Shown here: one piece after another, positions 8,098-16,427 of the stretch | How the letters are laid out: every line of letters starts with the position of its first letter | Numbering within the stretch: position 1 is the stretch's first letter | Assembly (NCBI RefSeq): GCF_051860475.1 | Contig: NZ_JBHYDW010000007.1 | Coordinates: 1-64,000, forward strand | Reading direction: 5' to 3' | Source: Elioraea sp051860475 | Lineage (GTDB): Bacteria; Pseudomonadota; Alphaproteobacteria; Acetobacterales; Acetobacteraceae | DNA length: 64,000 nt | Program-made: the position numbers and the translations under genes | The notes under the pieces: model-generated | The model's database searches: none | Seen by the model: the letters and a program-made list of their open reading frames with translations, nothing else | Told to the model about the DNA's origin: nothing

Positions 8098-8400
8098 ATG
8101 TCCCGCAGTGCCCGCCGCCAGCCCGACCTGTTCGACGGCGCCGACCCCTACGCCTTCGAGGAGACCGAGCAGGACCGGCGCGAACGGCTCGCCCGGCTGG
8201 ACGCGGAACTGAACGGTCTGCTGGAACGGGTGCGCGCGGCCGACCGCCTGCCGTTCCGCGACCTCACGGAAGCCCTGCTGGCGGAACTGCGCTGTATGCG
8301 CACGCATCACGAGATCGCCGACGGTGCGGCGAAATACGCGGCGTTCCAAGCCGAGATGCAACGGCTCTACGCAATCGAGGACGACCACGTCCGATCCTGA
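8098..8400 (+). CDS. Small hypothetical protein, charged and helical
   Basis: A 100-residue cytosolic protein with no signal peptide and no recognised domain. It is rich in Glu, Arg, Asp and Leu with a predicted long helix at about 20-55 (RRERLARLDAELNGLLERVRA). Codon choice has the strong GC third-position bias of the host, unlike the adjacent methylase island. It stands alone between a gene-free stretch and a strong hairpin. Function unknown. Confidence 0.6.
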   Translation: MSRSARRQPDLFDGADPYAFEETEQDRRERLARLDAELNGLLERVRAADRLPFRDLTEALLAELRCMRTHHEIADGAAKYAAFQAEMQRLYAIEDDHVRS

Positions 8401-8502
8401 CGCAGCACGCCGCTACACTGCGCGCACCACCGCCGGGCGTCGCCCCCTCCCCGCCGCGCCGCGACCGGATAGAGCGATAAAGTCGTAAAGTGATAAAGAG
8501 GC

Positions 8503-8525
8503 GGGGGGACCACGCTGGTCCCCCC
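8503..8525 (-). terminator. Strong hairpin between convergent genes, likely terminator of the DUF2225-like gene
   Basis: GGGGGGACCA (8503-8512) and TGGTCCCCCC (8516-8525) form a perfect 10-bp stem with a 3-base loop. On the minus strand it is followed by a T-rich tract (complement of three near-repeats ATAAAGT/GTAAAGT/ATAAAG at 8476-8500), so it fits a terminator for the minus-strand gene ending at 8544. It may also serve the plus-strand gene ending at 8400. Confidence 0.6.
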
Positions 8526-8543
8526 ACACCCCCCTGCATCACA

Positions 8544-9299
8544 TCAGCGCCGACGGAACAACCGCCGCAACGCCGCGAACAACCCGCCCCCACCAGCCGA
8601 CCCGCGCGTCAGCGGAATGCCAGGCGTCGGCCCGCGATGCGACACATGCGGCCGCGCCGCAGGCGGCGGCAGCGCCGAGGCAACCGAATAGGCCCGCACG
8701 TCACCCGCCGCGATCAGCCGCCGCTCGAACGCGACGACGCGATCCACCGGCTCAGGCAACCGGCCACGCTCCAGCGCACTGGCCTGCGCCGCCGCTCCGC
8801 CGAACTCCCCGGCACGACGCAGGATGTCGACGATCCGCACCTGCTGCTCCAGATCCGGCGCCGGTCCCTGCCGGAACAACGCCACCGCCGTCAGCCGCCA
8901 CTCGCGCGCCAGATCGGCCTTGCGCGTGTCGTCGGCCACCCAGGCGGCCTGAAGCGTGGCCTCGGCAGCAGCATGCAGCTCGCCCGTCTCCTCCAGGATC
9001 ATCGCCCGGCAGAGGAAACGGCGCGCAAGCGGCGGATAGGACACCTCGGCCAGCAGCGCCCGGTAGGGGCCGCCAGCAACGACCGCCGGGATCGGCTCCC
9101 CTGCCTCGTCCAGCCGCGGCGCGGCATAGCCACAGGTCGGACACTGCTGGAGCCAGTACGCCATCGTGCTGCGCATGGTCTCGCCCGGGCGCAGATCCAG
9201 ATCGGGCGGGCCGGCCGGACCGGTACCGCGCACCTGCCGCTGGCGGCTCTCGCGCCCGCATACCGCGCAGGTGATGCTCGTCTCGCCCACATTGCCCAT
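8544..9299 (-). CDS. DUF2225-like zinc-ribbon protein
   Basis: About 251 residues from the ATG at 9299; a longer frame to 9374 would overlap the upstream gene's end. Two Cys pairs, CAVCG near residue 12 and CPTCGYA near 53, form a likely zinc ribbon, followed by helical repeats (RRFLCRAMILEETGELHAAAE, EWRLTAVALFRQ) of the TPR-like kind, and a Pro/Arg-rich tail. This layout matches DUF2225 proteins of unknown function. It lies 50 bases downstream of the M48 protease in the same direction, so the two may be co-transcribed. Confidence 0.65.
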   Translation of the reverse strand: MGNVGETSITCAVCGRESRQRQVRGTGPAGPPDLDLRPGETMRSTMAYWLQQCPTCGYAAPRLDEAGEPIPAVVAGGPYRALLAEVSYPPLARRFLCRAMILEETGELHAAAEATLQAAWVADDTRKADLAREWRLTAVALFRQGPAPDLEQQVRIVDILRRAGEFGGAAAQASALERGRLPEPVDRVVAFERRLIAAGDVRAYSVASALPPPAARPHVSHRGPTPGIPLTRGSAGGGGLFAALRRLFRRR

Positions 9300-9349
9300 G
9301 GCGTCGGAACGGTAGCTTGAGCCGAGCGCGCGGGGAAGCGCACGTCTGG

Positions 9350-10780
9350 TCACTCTGCGATCAGCTTGACCCATTGCCCTGCCTGCACCGGCTCGTCGGG
9401 ACCGAGCGCGTTCATCACCCGGAAGCGCTCCTCCGCCCGCTCGACCGGCATGGCGCGGGCGAGGCGGGCGACCGTCTCGCCAGGCCGGACCCGGTGCGCG
9501 CGCACCCGCAGCGGACGAATCGCGCCAGCCTCGGCGGCCGAGAGCACGCGAAACGAGCCAAGCGTGGCCCGGAAGCCGGGAAGGAACGAGGCAGTGCGCT
9601 GGGGCGCGGAAGCCAACTGGAAACGCCAGTAGCGGCCCGGGGCATGGCGCACCGCGACCAGCAGCAGGTCCATCGGCCCCTGGCGGGTGCTCAGCCGCGT
9701 GCGCGCCACCGCAGCCGGCATGCCGCCGACGTCGAGCGTCTCGAGGCCGGTGAGCCGAGCATTGGTGGCCCAGCCCCGCGTCAGGTACTGGTCGGGCGGG
9801 GCGTCGCCGCGGATCTGGCCGGCGTCGAAGATGATCTGCCCGCCGCCGCTGTGGGTCGCGGTGACCGCCCGCGTGCCGTTCACCAGCCGGAACCCCTCAG
9901 GGACGTCAAAGCGGAAGCGGAGCACGGGGTGCAGGAAGGTGCGACCGCGGATCACCCCTTCGTCGGTGTCGTCGCCCCAGACCATGCCGTCGATCCGGCG
10001 GATATGGGCCTCGCGCGCGCGGTCCCCGGCCTGGCTCCCGCCGGCGGCGGCGACCGCGGCCTGCACACGCTCGGGCGTGCGCGGGTGGGTGGAGAACCAG
10101 GAGAACTGGTCGTCGCCCGCGCGCCTGCCGGCAATCGCGGCTTCCAACCGGTCCCACTCCCCCATGCGGGCGAGGAAGGAGCCCATCGCGGCGGTGTCGT
10201 AGCCGGCAGCTCGGAGATAGCGCACGCCGTAGGTGTCGGCTTCCAGCTCCTGCTCGCGCGAGAACCCGGCGATGTAGGCTTGCCCGGCGAGTCCCGCGAT
10301 CTGGCCGCCGCCGCGCACGCCGAGGAACACCTGGCCCAGGATCTCGGCGGCCACCGAGCCGATCTGCGCGCCGAGCTGGCGGTCGAAGCGCTGGGCCGAG
10401 TGGCGGGCGACCACGTGACCCATCTCGTGGCCGACGATGCCGGCGAGTTCCGCCTCATCCGCCGCGAGCGCCATGATCCCGCGGGTGATGTAGACGTAGC
10501 CGCCGGGCAGGGCAAAGGCGTTGATGACGTCTGTGTTGAGCAGGGTGAAGGTCCAGGGCCCGTCGGGGCGCTCGGAATGCGCGGCAAGCCGGCTGCCAAG
10601 CTCGCGCAGGTAGTCGGCCTGGGGGCCGGCGAGCGCGCCGCCGAACTGGGCGAGCACCTTGGGGTGCTCTTCGGCGCCGATGCGGGCTTCGGCCTCGCGC
10701 GAAAGGAACAGACTGGACTGCGCGGTCGCCGGCTGGGCGAGTGCGAGGATCAGCAGCACTGCAGCGAACAGGCGTCGCAT
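9350..10780 (-). CDS. Periplasmic M48 family metalloprotease with LysM-like C-terminus
   Basis: 476 residues from the ATG at 10780, which gives a clean signal peptide (MRRLFAAVLLILALAQPATAQ). The zinc motif HEMGH is at 118-122 and the third ligand Glu lies in EQELEADTYGVRYL about 55 residues later, as in M48. The middle region (about 270-420) resembles the BepA/YfgC-type C-terminal extension, and the last 60 residues (RVRPGETVARLARAM, QAGQWVKL) look like a LysM fold. Such proteins act in envelope protein quality control. Expected role is periplasmic turnover of misassembled outer-membrane proteins; the exact substrate is unknown. Confidence 0.85.
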   Translation of the reverse strand: MRRLFAAVLLILALAQPATAQSSLFLSREAEARIGAEEHPKVLAQFGGALAGPQADYLRELGSRLAAHSERPDGPWTFTLLNTDVINAFALPGGYVYITRGIMALAADEAELAGIVGHEMGHVVARHSAQRFDRQLGAQIGSVAAEILGQVFLGVRGGGQIAGLAGQAYIAGFSREQELEADTYGVRYLRAAGYDTAAMGSFLARMGEWDRLEAAIAGRRAGDDQFSWFSTHPRTPERVQAAVAAAGGSQAGDRAREAHIRRIDGMVWGDDTDEGVIRGRTFLHPVLRFRFDVPEGFRLVNGTRAVTATHSGGGQIIFDAGQIRGDAPPDQYLTRGWATNARLTGLETLDVGGMPAAVARTRLSTRQGPMDLLLVAVRHAPGRYWRFQLASAPQRTASFLPGFRATLGSFRVLSAAEAGAIRPLRVRAHRVRPGETVARLARAMPVERAEERFRVMNALGPDEPVQAGQWVKLIAE

Positions 10781-10876
10781 GATGCCTAGGCTACCATGTG
10801 GCCCTGTTCGGATCGGGGCATTCGCGAGGATCTGAACAACGAAGCCGGGCCGTTCCCGGTCCTGGGCGCCCATCCC

Positions 10877-10905
10877 GCCGGAGGGGCGTGTACGGCCCCT
10901 CCGGC
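10877..10905 (-). terminator. Hairpin directly after the Crp-type gene
   Basis: GCCGGAGGGGC (10877-10887) pairs with GCCCCTCCGGC (10895-10905), an 11-bp perfect stem with a 7-base loop. It begins in the stop codon of the minus-strand Crp gene. No T-run follows, so it may be a terminator or an mRNA 3' stabiliser. Confidence 0.5.
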
Positions 10906-11612
10906 TATCCTTCGCTCTCTCGGGCCAGCGCGTGCATGGTTGCCTCGTTGCGGATCGTCACCCGCCCGGGGATCAGGGACACGGTGCCCTCCGCCTCCCA
11001 CGCCTTGAGCAGCCGGTTCACGCTCTCCCGGCTGGCACCGACCACCTCCGCCAGCTGCTTCTGCGTGATCGCGACCGAGGCCAGGCGCTGCGCGGCGGCC
11101 AGCCGTAGCAGCGCGCGCGCCAGCCGCACCTCAAGCGGCTGGAACATCAGCTCCTCGACCTGGGTCGAGGTCCGCCGCAGGCGGTCGCACAGCACCTCGA
11201 TCACGGCCAGGGCCAGTCTGGGATGCGCCTCAAGCAGCGGCAGGACTTCGCGGCGATCGAGCGTCATGATCCGTCCGTCCGTGAGCGCGACCGCATCAGC
11301 CGAGCGGGGGCGGCCGTCCAGAAGCGCCATTTCCCCCACCACCTCGCCGGCGCGAATCGTGTTGAGCACGATGTCCTTGCCGTCGTCCGACGGCAGCACC
11401 ACCCGCACCTTGCCCTGGAGCACGGCCAGCAGCCCGGCCCCGGGGTCGCCGCGGCGGAACAGCGTCTCGCCACGGCGCATCGGCCGCACATGGGCGAACC
11501 CGGCGAGCCGCGCGATGTCCTCGGCCGGCAGACGGCCGAACAGCGGGTTCTTCGCCAGCACCTCGACCCGGGCATCGGCTCCCGGCGATTGGCCCTGCTC
11601 CTCGCGCGTCAC
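10905..11612 (-). CDS. Crp/Fnr family transcriptional regulator
   Basis: 235 residues starting at the GTG at 11612, chosen because AAGGAG lies five bases upstream. The N-terminal cyclic-nucleotide-binding fold has the phosphate-binding cassette GEMALLDGRPRSA at about 82-94, with the Glu, Arg and Ser-Ala expected for cNMP binding. There is no N-terminal cysteine cluster, so it is not an FNR oxygen sensor. The C-terminal helix-turn-helix (ITQKQLAEVVGASRESVNRLL) is at about 180-200. It is divergent from the peptide ABC operon across a 153-base gap and may regulate it; this is inferred from position only. Confidence 0.85.
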   Translation of the reverse strand: MTREEQGQSPGADARVEVLAKNPLFGRLPAEDIARLAGFAHVRPMRRGETLFRRGDPGAGLLAVLQGKVRVVLPSDDGKDIVLNTIRAGEVVGEMALLDGRPRSADAVALTDGRIMTLDRREVLPLLEAHPRLALAVIEVLCDRLRRTSTQVEELMFQPLEVRLARALLRLAAAQRLASVAITQKQLAEVVGASRESVNRLLKAWEAEGTVSLIPGRVTIRNEATMHALARESEG

Positions 11613-11765
11613 GATGACTCCTTCCGACCCGGCGCGCCCTGCATAGCAAGGGGCGGCACCCGGCGGCACCCCGCGACGCGATGACTTCTGCCGGGCGTGA
11701 CGTTCCGCTAGGGTCCTGCTACCGACCGGGCGGCGGAGACCGCCCAGCCTCTGGGAGATTGACCG

Positions 11766-13355
11766 ATGAGACTGCACGTGCTCGCCGCCGCTGCCGCGGC
11801 TGCGTTGATGGCTCCGGTCGCGCAGGTCGATGCGCGGTCGGTGCGCTGGGCCGCTTCGGGCGACCCGAACACGATGGATCCGCATTCGCAGAACCTTGGC
11901 ACCGTGACGATGGTGCTCCAACAGATCTACGACGCGCTGATCACGCGCGACCGCAATCTCGGCCTGCAGCCGGGGCTGGCGACCTCGTGGCGGCAGGTCG
12001 AGCCGACGCGCTGGCGCTTCGAGCTGCGCCGCGGGGTGAAGTTCCATAACGGCAATGACTTCAACGCCGACGACGTCGTGTTCTCGATTCAGCGCGCCCT
12101 CGCCCCCACCAGCAACTACGGCATTTTCGTCGACACGGTCGCCGAGGTGGTGAAGGTCGATGACTACACGGTCGAGATCGTCACCAAGATCCCCGACCCG
12201 ATCCTGCCGAACAAGTTCGCCTCCGTGTACATCATGGACAGGGAGTGGTCGGAGGCGAACAACGTTCGCCAGCCGCAGAACACCCGCGCGCGCGAGGAGA
12301 CACACACGGTCCGCAATACCAACGGCACCGGCGCATACCGTCTTTCCATCCGCGAGCCGGATGTGCGCACGGTAATGGTGCGCAACGACGACTGGTGGGG
12401 CTGGAAGGAGCCGGGCAACGACGGCAACATCACCGAGATCGTCTATCGGCCGATCACGTCGGACGCGACGCGCATCGCCGCGCTGCTGTCGGGCGAGGTC
12501 GATTTCGTGCTCGATCCGCCGCTCCAGGACCTCGACCGGCTGCGCCGCGCGCCCGGCGTGACGGTGCTGGAGGGGCCGGAGGTGCGCACGATCTTCTTCG
12601 CGATGGACGTGAAGCGCGACGAGCTGCTCTACAGCAGCGTGAAGGGGAAGAACCCCTTCAAGGACCTGCGCGTCCGCCAGGCGCTCTACCACGCGATCGA
12701 CATCGAGGCGATCCGCTCGCGCGTGATGCGGGGCAACGCGATCGTCACCGGCACGCTGTTCCCGCCGCAGGTGAACGGCTACTCGAAGGAGCAGGACGTG
12801 CGGCTCCCGTTCAACGCCGATCGGGCGCGCGCGCTGCTCGCCGAGGCGGGGTATCCGCAGGGCTTCGAGGTGACGCTCGACTGCCCGAACAACCGCTACA
12901 TCAATGACGAGAGCATCTGTCAGGCGGTGGCGGCGATGTGGACGCGGGTTGGGGTGACGACGCGGCTGAACGCAATGCCGCTCGCCAATTTCTTCCCCAA
13001 GATCCAGCGCGAGGACACCTCGATCTACCTGCTCGGCTGGGGCGTGCCGACGCTCGATGCGCTCTACTCGATCCAGTCGCTGCTTGCGACCAGGGACGGC
13101 GAGCCGGGCAACGGCATCTGGAACTACGGCAACTACTCCAACCCGCGGATGGACGAGCTGACCCGGACCATCAAGAACGAAGGCGATCCGGAGAAGCGCA
13201 CCGCCGCGATCCACGAGGTGCTGCACATCTACCGCGAGGACGTGCCGCACATCCCGCTGCACCACCAGATGATCCCCTGGGCCATGCGCTCGACCGTGTC
13301 GATCCCGCACATGGCCAACAACCAGCCCTACTGGCGCTGGGCGAAGCTGAACTGA
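11766..13355 (+). CDS. dppA: Peptide ABC transporter substrate-binding protein (DppA/OppA type)
   Basis: A 529-residue periplasmic receptor of the SBP_bac_5 family. Signal peptide is MRLHVLAAAAAAALMAPVAQ; family landmarks are DPNTMDPHSQNLGT near the mature start, LATSWRQVEPTRWRFELRRG then VKFHNG, and the closing ENGAIH-like region EGDPEKRTAAIHEVLH. GGGAG stands just before the start. It heads a dppA-B-C-D-F operon. The symbol names the family; the ligand may be any short peptide or similar solute. A palindrome cluster separates it from dppB and may give higher expression of the binding protein. Confidence 0.88.
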   Translation: MRLHVLAAAAAAALMAPVAQVDARSVRWAASGDPNTMDPHSQNLGTVTMVLQQIYDALITRDRNLGLQPGLATSWRQVEPTRWRFELRRGVKFHNGNDFNADDVVFSIQRALAPTSNYGIFVDTVAEVVKVDDYTVEIVTKIPDPILPNKFASVYIMDREWSEANNVRQPQNTRAREETHTVRNTNGTGAYRLSIREPDVRTVMVRNDDWWGWKEPGNDGNITEIVYRPITSDATRIAALLSGEVDFVLDPPLQDLDRLRRAPGVTVLEGPEVRTIFFAMDVKRDELLYSSVKGKNPFKDLRVRQALYHAIDIEAIRSRVMRGNAIVTGTLFPPQVNGYSKEQDVRLPFNADRARALLAEAGYPQGFEVTLDCPNNRYINDESICQAVAAMWTRVGVTTRLNAMPLANFFPKIQREDTSIYLLGWGVPTLDALYSIQSLLATRDGEPGNGIWNYGNYSNPRMDELTRTIKNEGDPEKRTAAIHEVLHIYREDVPHIPLHHQMIPWAMRSTVSIPHMANNQPYWRWAKLN

Positions 13356-13375
13356 GGTCGTGTGATGTCCCGCCA

Positions 13376-13473
13376 CCCCTCACCCTGTCCCTCTCCCCGC
13401 ATGCGGGGAGAGGGGACGTGGCGGCTCCACAGGGTTCCCTCTCCCGCAGTGCGGGAGAGGGTCAGGGTGAGGG
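13376..13473. repeat. REP-like palindrome cluster between dppA and dppB
   Basis: An outer inverted repeat (CCCTCACCCTG at 13377-13387 with CAGGGTGAGGG at 13463-13473) encloses two strong palindromes: 13389-13414 (13+13, no loop) and 13437-13461 (12+12, 1-base loop), both variants of CCCTCTCCC-GCA/TGC-GGGAGAGGG. This layout is typical of dispersed extragenic palindromes seen in many proteobacteria. Here it would stabilise or partly terminate the dppA message. Confidence 0.8.
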
Positions 13474-13500
13474 TCGTTTCTTGATGAGACCATAGCCCGC

Positions 13501-14487
13501 ATGTTCGCCTTCATCGTCTCACGCCTGCTCCAGGCGATTCCCGTGATGCTGACGGTCAGCCTGATCAGCTTCGCCATGTTCGCCTATGTCGGCGATCCGG
13601 TGACGATCATGCTCGGCCAGGACTACACCGAGGCGCAGCGCGAGGCGCTGGTGCGCGAGCTTGGCCTGGATCAGCCCTTCTTCATCCAGTTCATCGAGTT
13701 CCTGCACAACGCGGTGCAGTTCGAGTTCGGCCTCTCCTACCGGCTCGCCCGGCCGGTCTCCGACCTGATCCTGGAGCGGATGCCGGCCACACTCGAGCTC
13801 TCCTTCACCGCCGCCTTCCTCGCGCTTGCGATCGGCGTGCCGATGGGCGTCTATACCGGGCTCTACCGCGACTCCTGGCTCAGCCGCTTCTTCCTGACGA
13901 TCTCGCTGATCGGCGTCTCGCTGCCCACCTTTCTGATCGGCATCCTGCTGATCCTCGTCTTCGCCGTGATCCTCGGCGTGCTGCCGTCCTTCGGCCGCGG
14001 CGAGACGGTCGCGATCGGCTGGTGGACCACCGGGTTCCTGACCACCTCGGGGCTGCGCGCCCTGATCCTGCCCTCGATCACGCTCGGTCTGTTCCAGATG
14101 ACGCTGATCATGCGCCTGGTGCGCAGCGAGATGCTAGAGGTGCTGCGCACCGACTACATCAAGTTCGCCCGCGCGCGCGGGCTCTCGAACCGCGCCGTCC
14201 ATTTCGGCCACGCGCTCAAGAACACGCTCGTCCCCGTCATCACCATCACCGGGTTGCAGCTCGGCGCGATCATCGCCTTCGCGATCGTCACCGAGACCGT
14301 GTTCCAGTGGCCGGGCATGGGACTGCTGTTCATCCAGGCGGTGGCGAACGCCGACATCCCGATCATGGCGGCCTATCTGCTGCTGATCGCGCTGCTGTTC
14401 GTCGTCATCAACCTGATCGTCGACCTGCTCTACTACGCGGTCGATCCGCGGCTGCGCGGCGGGCTGCGCGCCGCCGGAGGGCGCTGA
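13501..14487 (+). CDS. dppB: Peptide ABC transporter permease DppB
   Basis: A 328-residue inner-membrane permease with six predicted helices and the DppB-type N-terminus (FIVSRLLQAIPVMLTVSLISF). The cytoplasmic EAA loop, which docks with the ATPases, is at about 218-245 (DYIKFARARGLSNRAVHFGH then ALKNTLVPV). Forms the channel with DppC. Starts 27 bases after the palindrome cluster, four bases before dppC. Confidence 0.92.
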   Translation: MFAFIVSRLLQAIPVMLTVSLISFAMFAYVGDPVTIMLGQDYTEAQREALVRELGLDQPFFIQFIEFLHNAVQFEFGLSYRLARPVSDLILERMPATLELSFTAAFLALAIGVPMGVYTGLYRDSWLSRFFLTISLIGVSLPTFLIGILLILVFAVILGVLPSFGRGETVAIGWWTTGFLTTSGLRALILPSITLGLFQMTLIMRLVRSEMLEVLRTDYIKFARARGLSNRAVHFGHALKNTLVPVITITGLQLGAIIAFAIVTETVFQWPGMGLLFIQAVANADIPIMAAYLLLIALLFVVINLIVDLLYYAVDPRLRGGLRAAGGR

Positions 14488-14491
14488 GACG

Positions 14492-15421
14492 ATGGCGGCC
14501 TTCGCGCCCGCACGCGGGCTCTCGCGCGTGTTCGACAGCGATCTCTGGTGGTCGTTCACCCGCTCGCCGGTCGTCGTCGCCTCGGCGACCGTCGCGCTGA
14601 CGATGATCCTGTCGGCCCTGCTCGCACCCTGGATCGCGCCGCACGATCCCTTCAACCTCGCCACCCTCGATCTGCTCGACGCCTTCACCCCGCCGGTCTG
14701 GCTCGATGAGGGGGACTGGCGCTTCCTGCTCGGCACCGACGATCAGGGCCGCGACGTCCTTTCCACCATCATGCACGGCGCGCGGATCAGCCTGTTCGTC
14801 GGCTTCGCGTCCGTGCTGTTCTCGATGACGCTCGGCATCTCGCTCGGCCTGCTCGCCGGCTATCTCGGCGGCGCCATCGATGCGGTGCTGATGCGGATCG
14901 CCGACATCCAGCTCACCTTCCCCTCGATCCTGGTCGCGCTGCTGATCGACGGCCTGGTGCGGGCGATGCTGCCGCGCGAGCTGCACGATCAGATCGCGCT
15001 CTGGGTGGTGATCTTCGCGATCGGCGTCTCCAACTGGGTGCAGTTCGCGCGCACCGTGCGCGGCTCCACGTTGGTCGAGAAGAGCAAGGAGTACGTGATG
15101 GCCGCGCGCGTGATCGGCCTCTCGCCGGTGCGCATCATGGTCAGCCACGTGCTGCCGAACGTGATGGGGCCGGTGCTGGTGATCGCGACCCTCAATCTCG
15201 GCTTCGCGATCCTGGCCGAGGCGACACTGTCGTTCCTCGGGGTCGGCGTGCCGCCGACCCAGCCCTCGCTCGGCACACTGATCCGGATAGGCAACGACTT
15301 CCTGTTCTCGGGCGAGTGGTGGATCACCCTGTTCCCCGGTGTCACGCTCGCGGTGATGGTGCTGTCGGTCAACCTGCTGGGCGACTGGCTGCGCGACGCC
15401 CTGAACCCGAAGCTGCGCTGA
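14492..15421 (+). CDS. dppC: Peptide ABC transporter permease DppC
   Basis: A 309-residue membrane permease of the DppC type: an N-terminal OppC-like segment (SPVVVASATVALTMILSALL), the segment LLGTDDQGRDVLSTIMHGAR near 80-100 that is characteristic of DppC/OppC, and the EAA loop KEYVMAARVIGLSPVRIMVS at about 198-217. Pairs with DppB. Four bases from dppB and seven from dppD, so co-translated in one operon. Confidence 0.92.
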   Translation: MAAFAPARGLSRVFDSDLWWSFTRSPVVVASATVALTMILSALLAPWIAPHDPFNLATLDLLDAFTPPVWLDEGDWRFLLGTDDQGRDVLSTIMHGARISLFVGFASVLFSMTLGISLGLLAGYLGGAIDAVLMRIADIQLTFPSILVALLIDGLVRAMLPRELHDQIALWVVIFAIGVSNWVQFARTVRGSTLVEKSKEYVMAARVIGLSPVRIMVSHVLPNVMGPVLVIATLNLGFAILAEATLSFLGVGVPPTQPSLGTLIRIGNDFLFSGEWWITLFPGVTLAVMVLSVNLLGDWLRDALNPKLR

Positions 15422-15428
15422 GGTTCGC

Positions 15429-16427
15429 GTGACGCCGCTGCTCGAAGTCAAGAACCTCCGTGTCGAGTTTCCGACGCGACGCGGTACCCTGGTCGCGGTC
15501 GATGACGTCTCGTTCCACATTGACGAGGGCGAGGTGCTCGGCGTGGTCGGCGAGTCCGGTGCCGGCAAGTCGATCACCGGCGTCTCGATCATCCGGCTGA
15601 TCGAGCCGCCGGGCCGGATCGCCGGCGGCGAGGTGCATCTGAGGGGGAGGCGGATCGATAACATCCCGCTCGAGGAGATGCGCCATATCCGCGGCAAGGA
15701 GATCGGCGCGATCTTCCAGGACCCGCTCACGACGCTGAATCCGCTCTACACGATCGGCCATCAGCTCGCCGAGACGATGCAGACCCATCTCGGCATCGGC
15801 GACAAGGAGGCGCGCGCGCGCGCGATCCGCTGGCTCGAGGATGTCGGCATTCCCGGCGCGGCGCAACGGATCGATGCCTACCCGCACCAGTTCTCGGGCG
15901 GCATGCGCCAGCGTGTGGTGATCGCGTTGGCACTCTGTGCCGAGCCGCGCCTGGTGATCGCCGACGAGCCGACCACGGCGCTCGATGTCTCGATCCAGGC
16001 CCAGGTGATCGCCCTGCTGAAGCGGCTCTGCTGCGAGCACGGCACGGCGATCATGCTGGTCACGCACGACATGGGCGTCATCGCCGAGACCGCCGACCGG
16101 GTGGCGGTGATGTATGCCGGCCGGATCGCCGAGATCGGCCCGGTGCGCGAGGTGGTGAAGCACGCGCGCCACCCCTACACGGACGGGCTGATGGGCTCCA
16201 TCCCCTCGCTCTTGCACAAGGTCGAGCGGCTGACCCAGATCGAGGGGTCGATGCCGCGGCTCACCGACATCCCGCGCGGCTGCGCCTTCAACCCACGCTG
16301 CCCGAAGGTGTTCGAGCGCTGCCGCGTCGAGCGGCCCGACCTGATGCCGACCGACGGCCCCAACCTCGCCTCCTGCTGGCTGCACGCGCCGGCCGGCGCC
16401 GACCGCGAGGTCGGCCATGCCGCCTGA
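15429..16427 (+). CDS. dppD: Peptide ABC transporter ATP-binding protein DppD
   Basis: A 332-residue ATPase starting at a GTG. Walker A GESGAGKS at about 45-52, signature FSGGMRQRV near 158, Walker B LVIADEPTTALD near 175. The C-terminal oligopeptide-type domain carries CAFNPRCPKVFERC at about 285-298, the four-cysteine motif that binds an iron-sulfur cluster in DppD/OppD proteins. Overlaps dppF by 11 bases. Confidence 0.92.
   Translation: MTPLLEVKNLRVEFPTRRGTLVAVDDVSFHIDEGEVLGVVGESGAGKSITGVSIIRLIEPPGRIAGGEVHLRGRRIDNIPLEEMRHIRGKEIGAIFQDPLTTLNPLYTIGHQLAETMQTHLGIGDKEARARAIRWLEDVGIPGAAQRIDAYPHQFSGGMRQRVVIALALCAEPRLVIADEPTTALDVSIQAQVIALLKRLCCEHGTAIMLVTHDMGVIAETADRVAVMYAGRIAEIGPVREVVKHARHPYTDGLMGSIPSLLHKVERLTQIEGSMPRLTDIPRGCAFNPRCPKVFERCRVERPDLMPTDGPNLASCWLHAPAGADREVGHAA

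Noticed and set aside
7881..8099. Possible 72-residue minus-strand gene
   Set aside because: Only its last third looks protein-like, no ribosome site, and it would begin inside the divergent gene's start; described only as possible remnant.
8476..8500. Short near-repeats ATAAAGT/GTAAAGT/ATAAAG as a CRISPR-like or iteron array
   Set aside because: Only three imperfect 7-base units with no regular spacers; better explained as the T-rich tail of a minus-strand terminator.
10905..11612. FNR-type oxygen sensor
   Set aside because: No N-terminal cysteine cluster for a 4Fe-4S centre; phosphate-binding cassette instead suggests cyclic nucleotide type.
11613..13376. N-terminal extension of the Crp-type frame to 823 codons
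   Set aside because: Lies antisense to dppA; the GTG at 11612 with AAGGAG gives a normal-size Crp protein.
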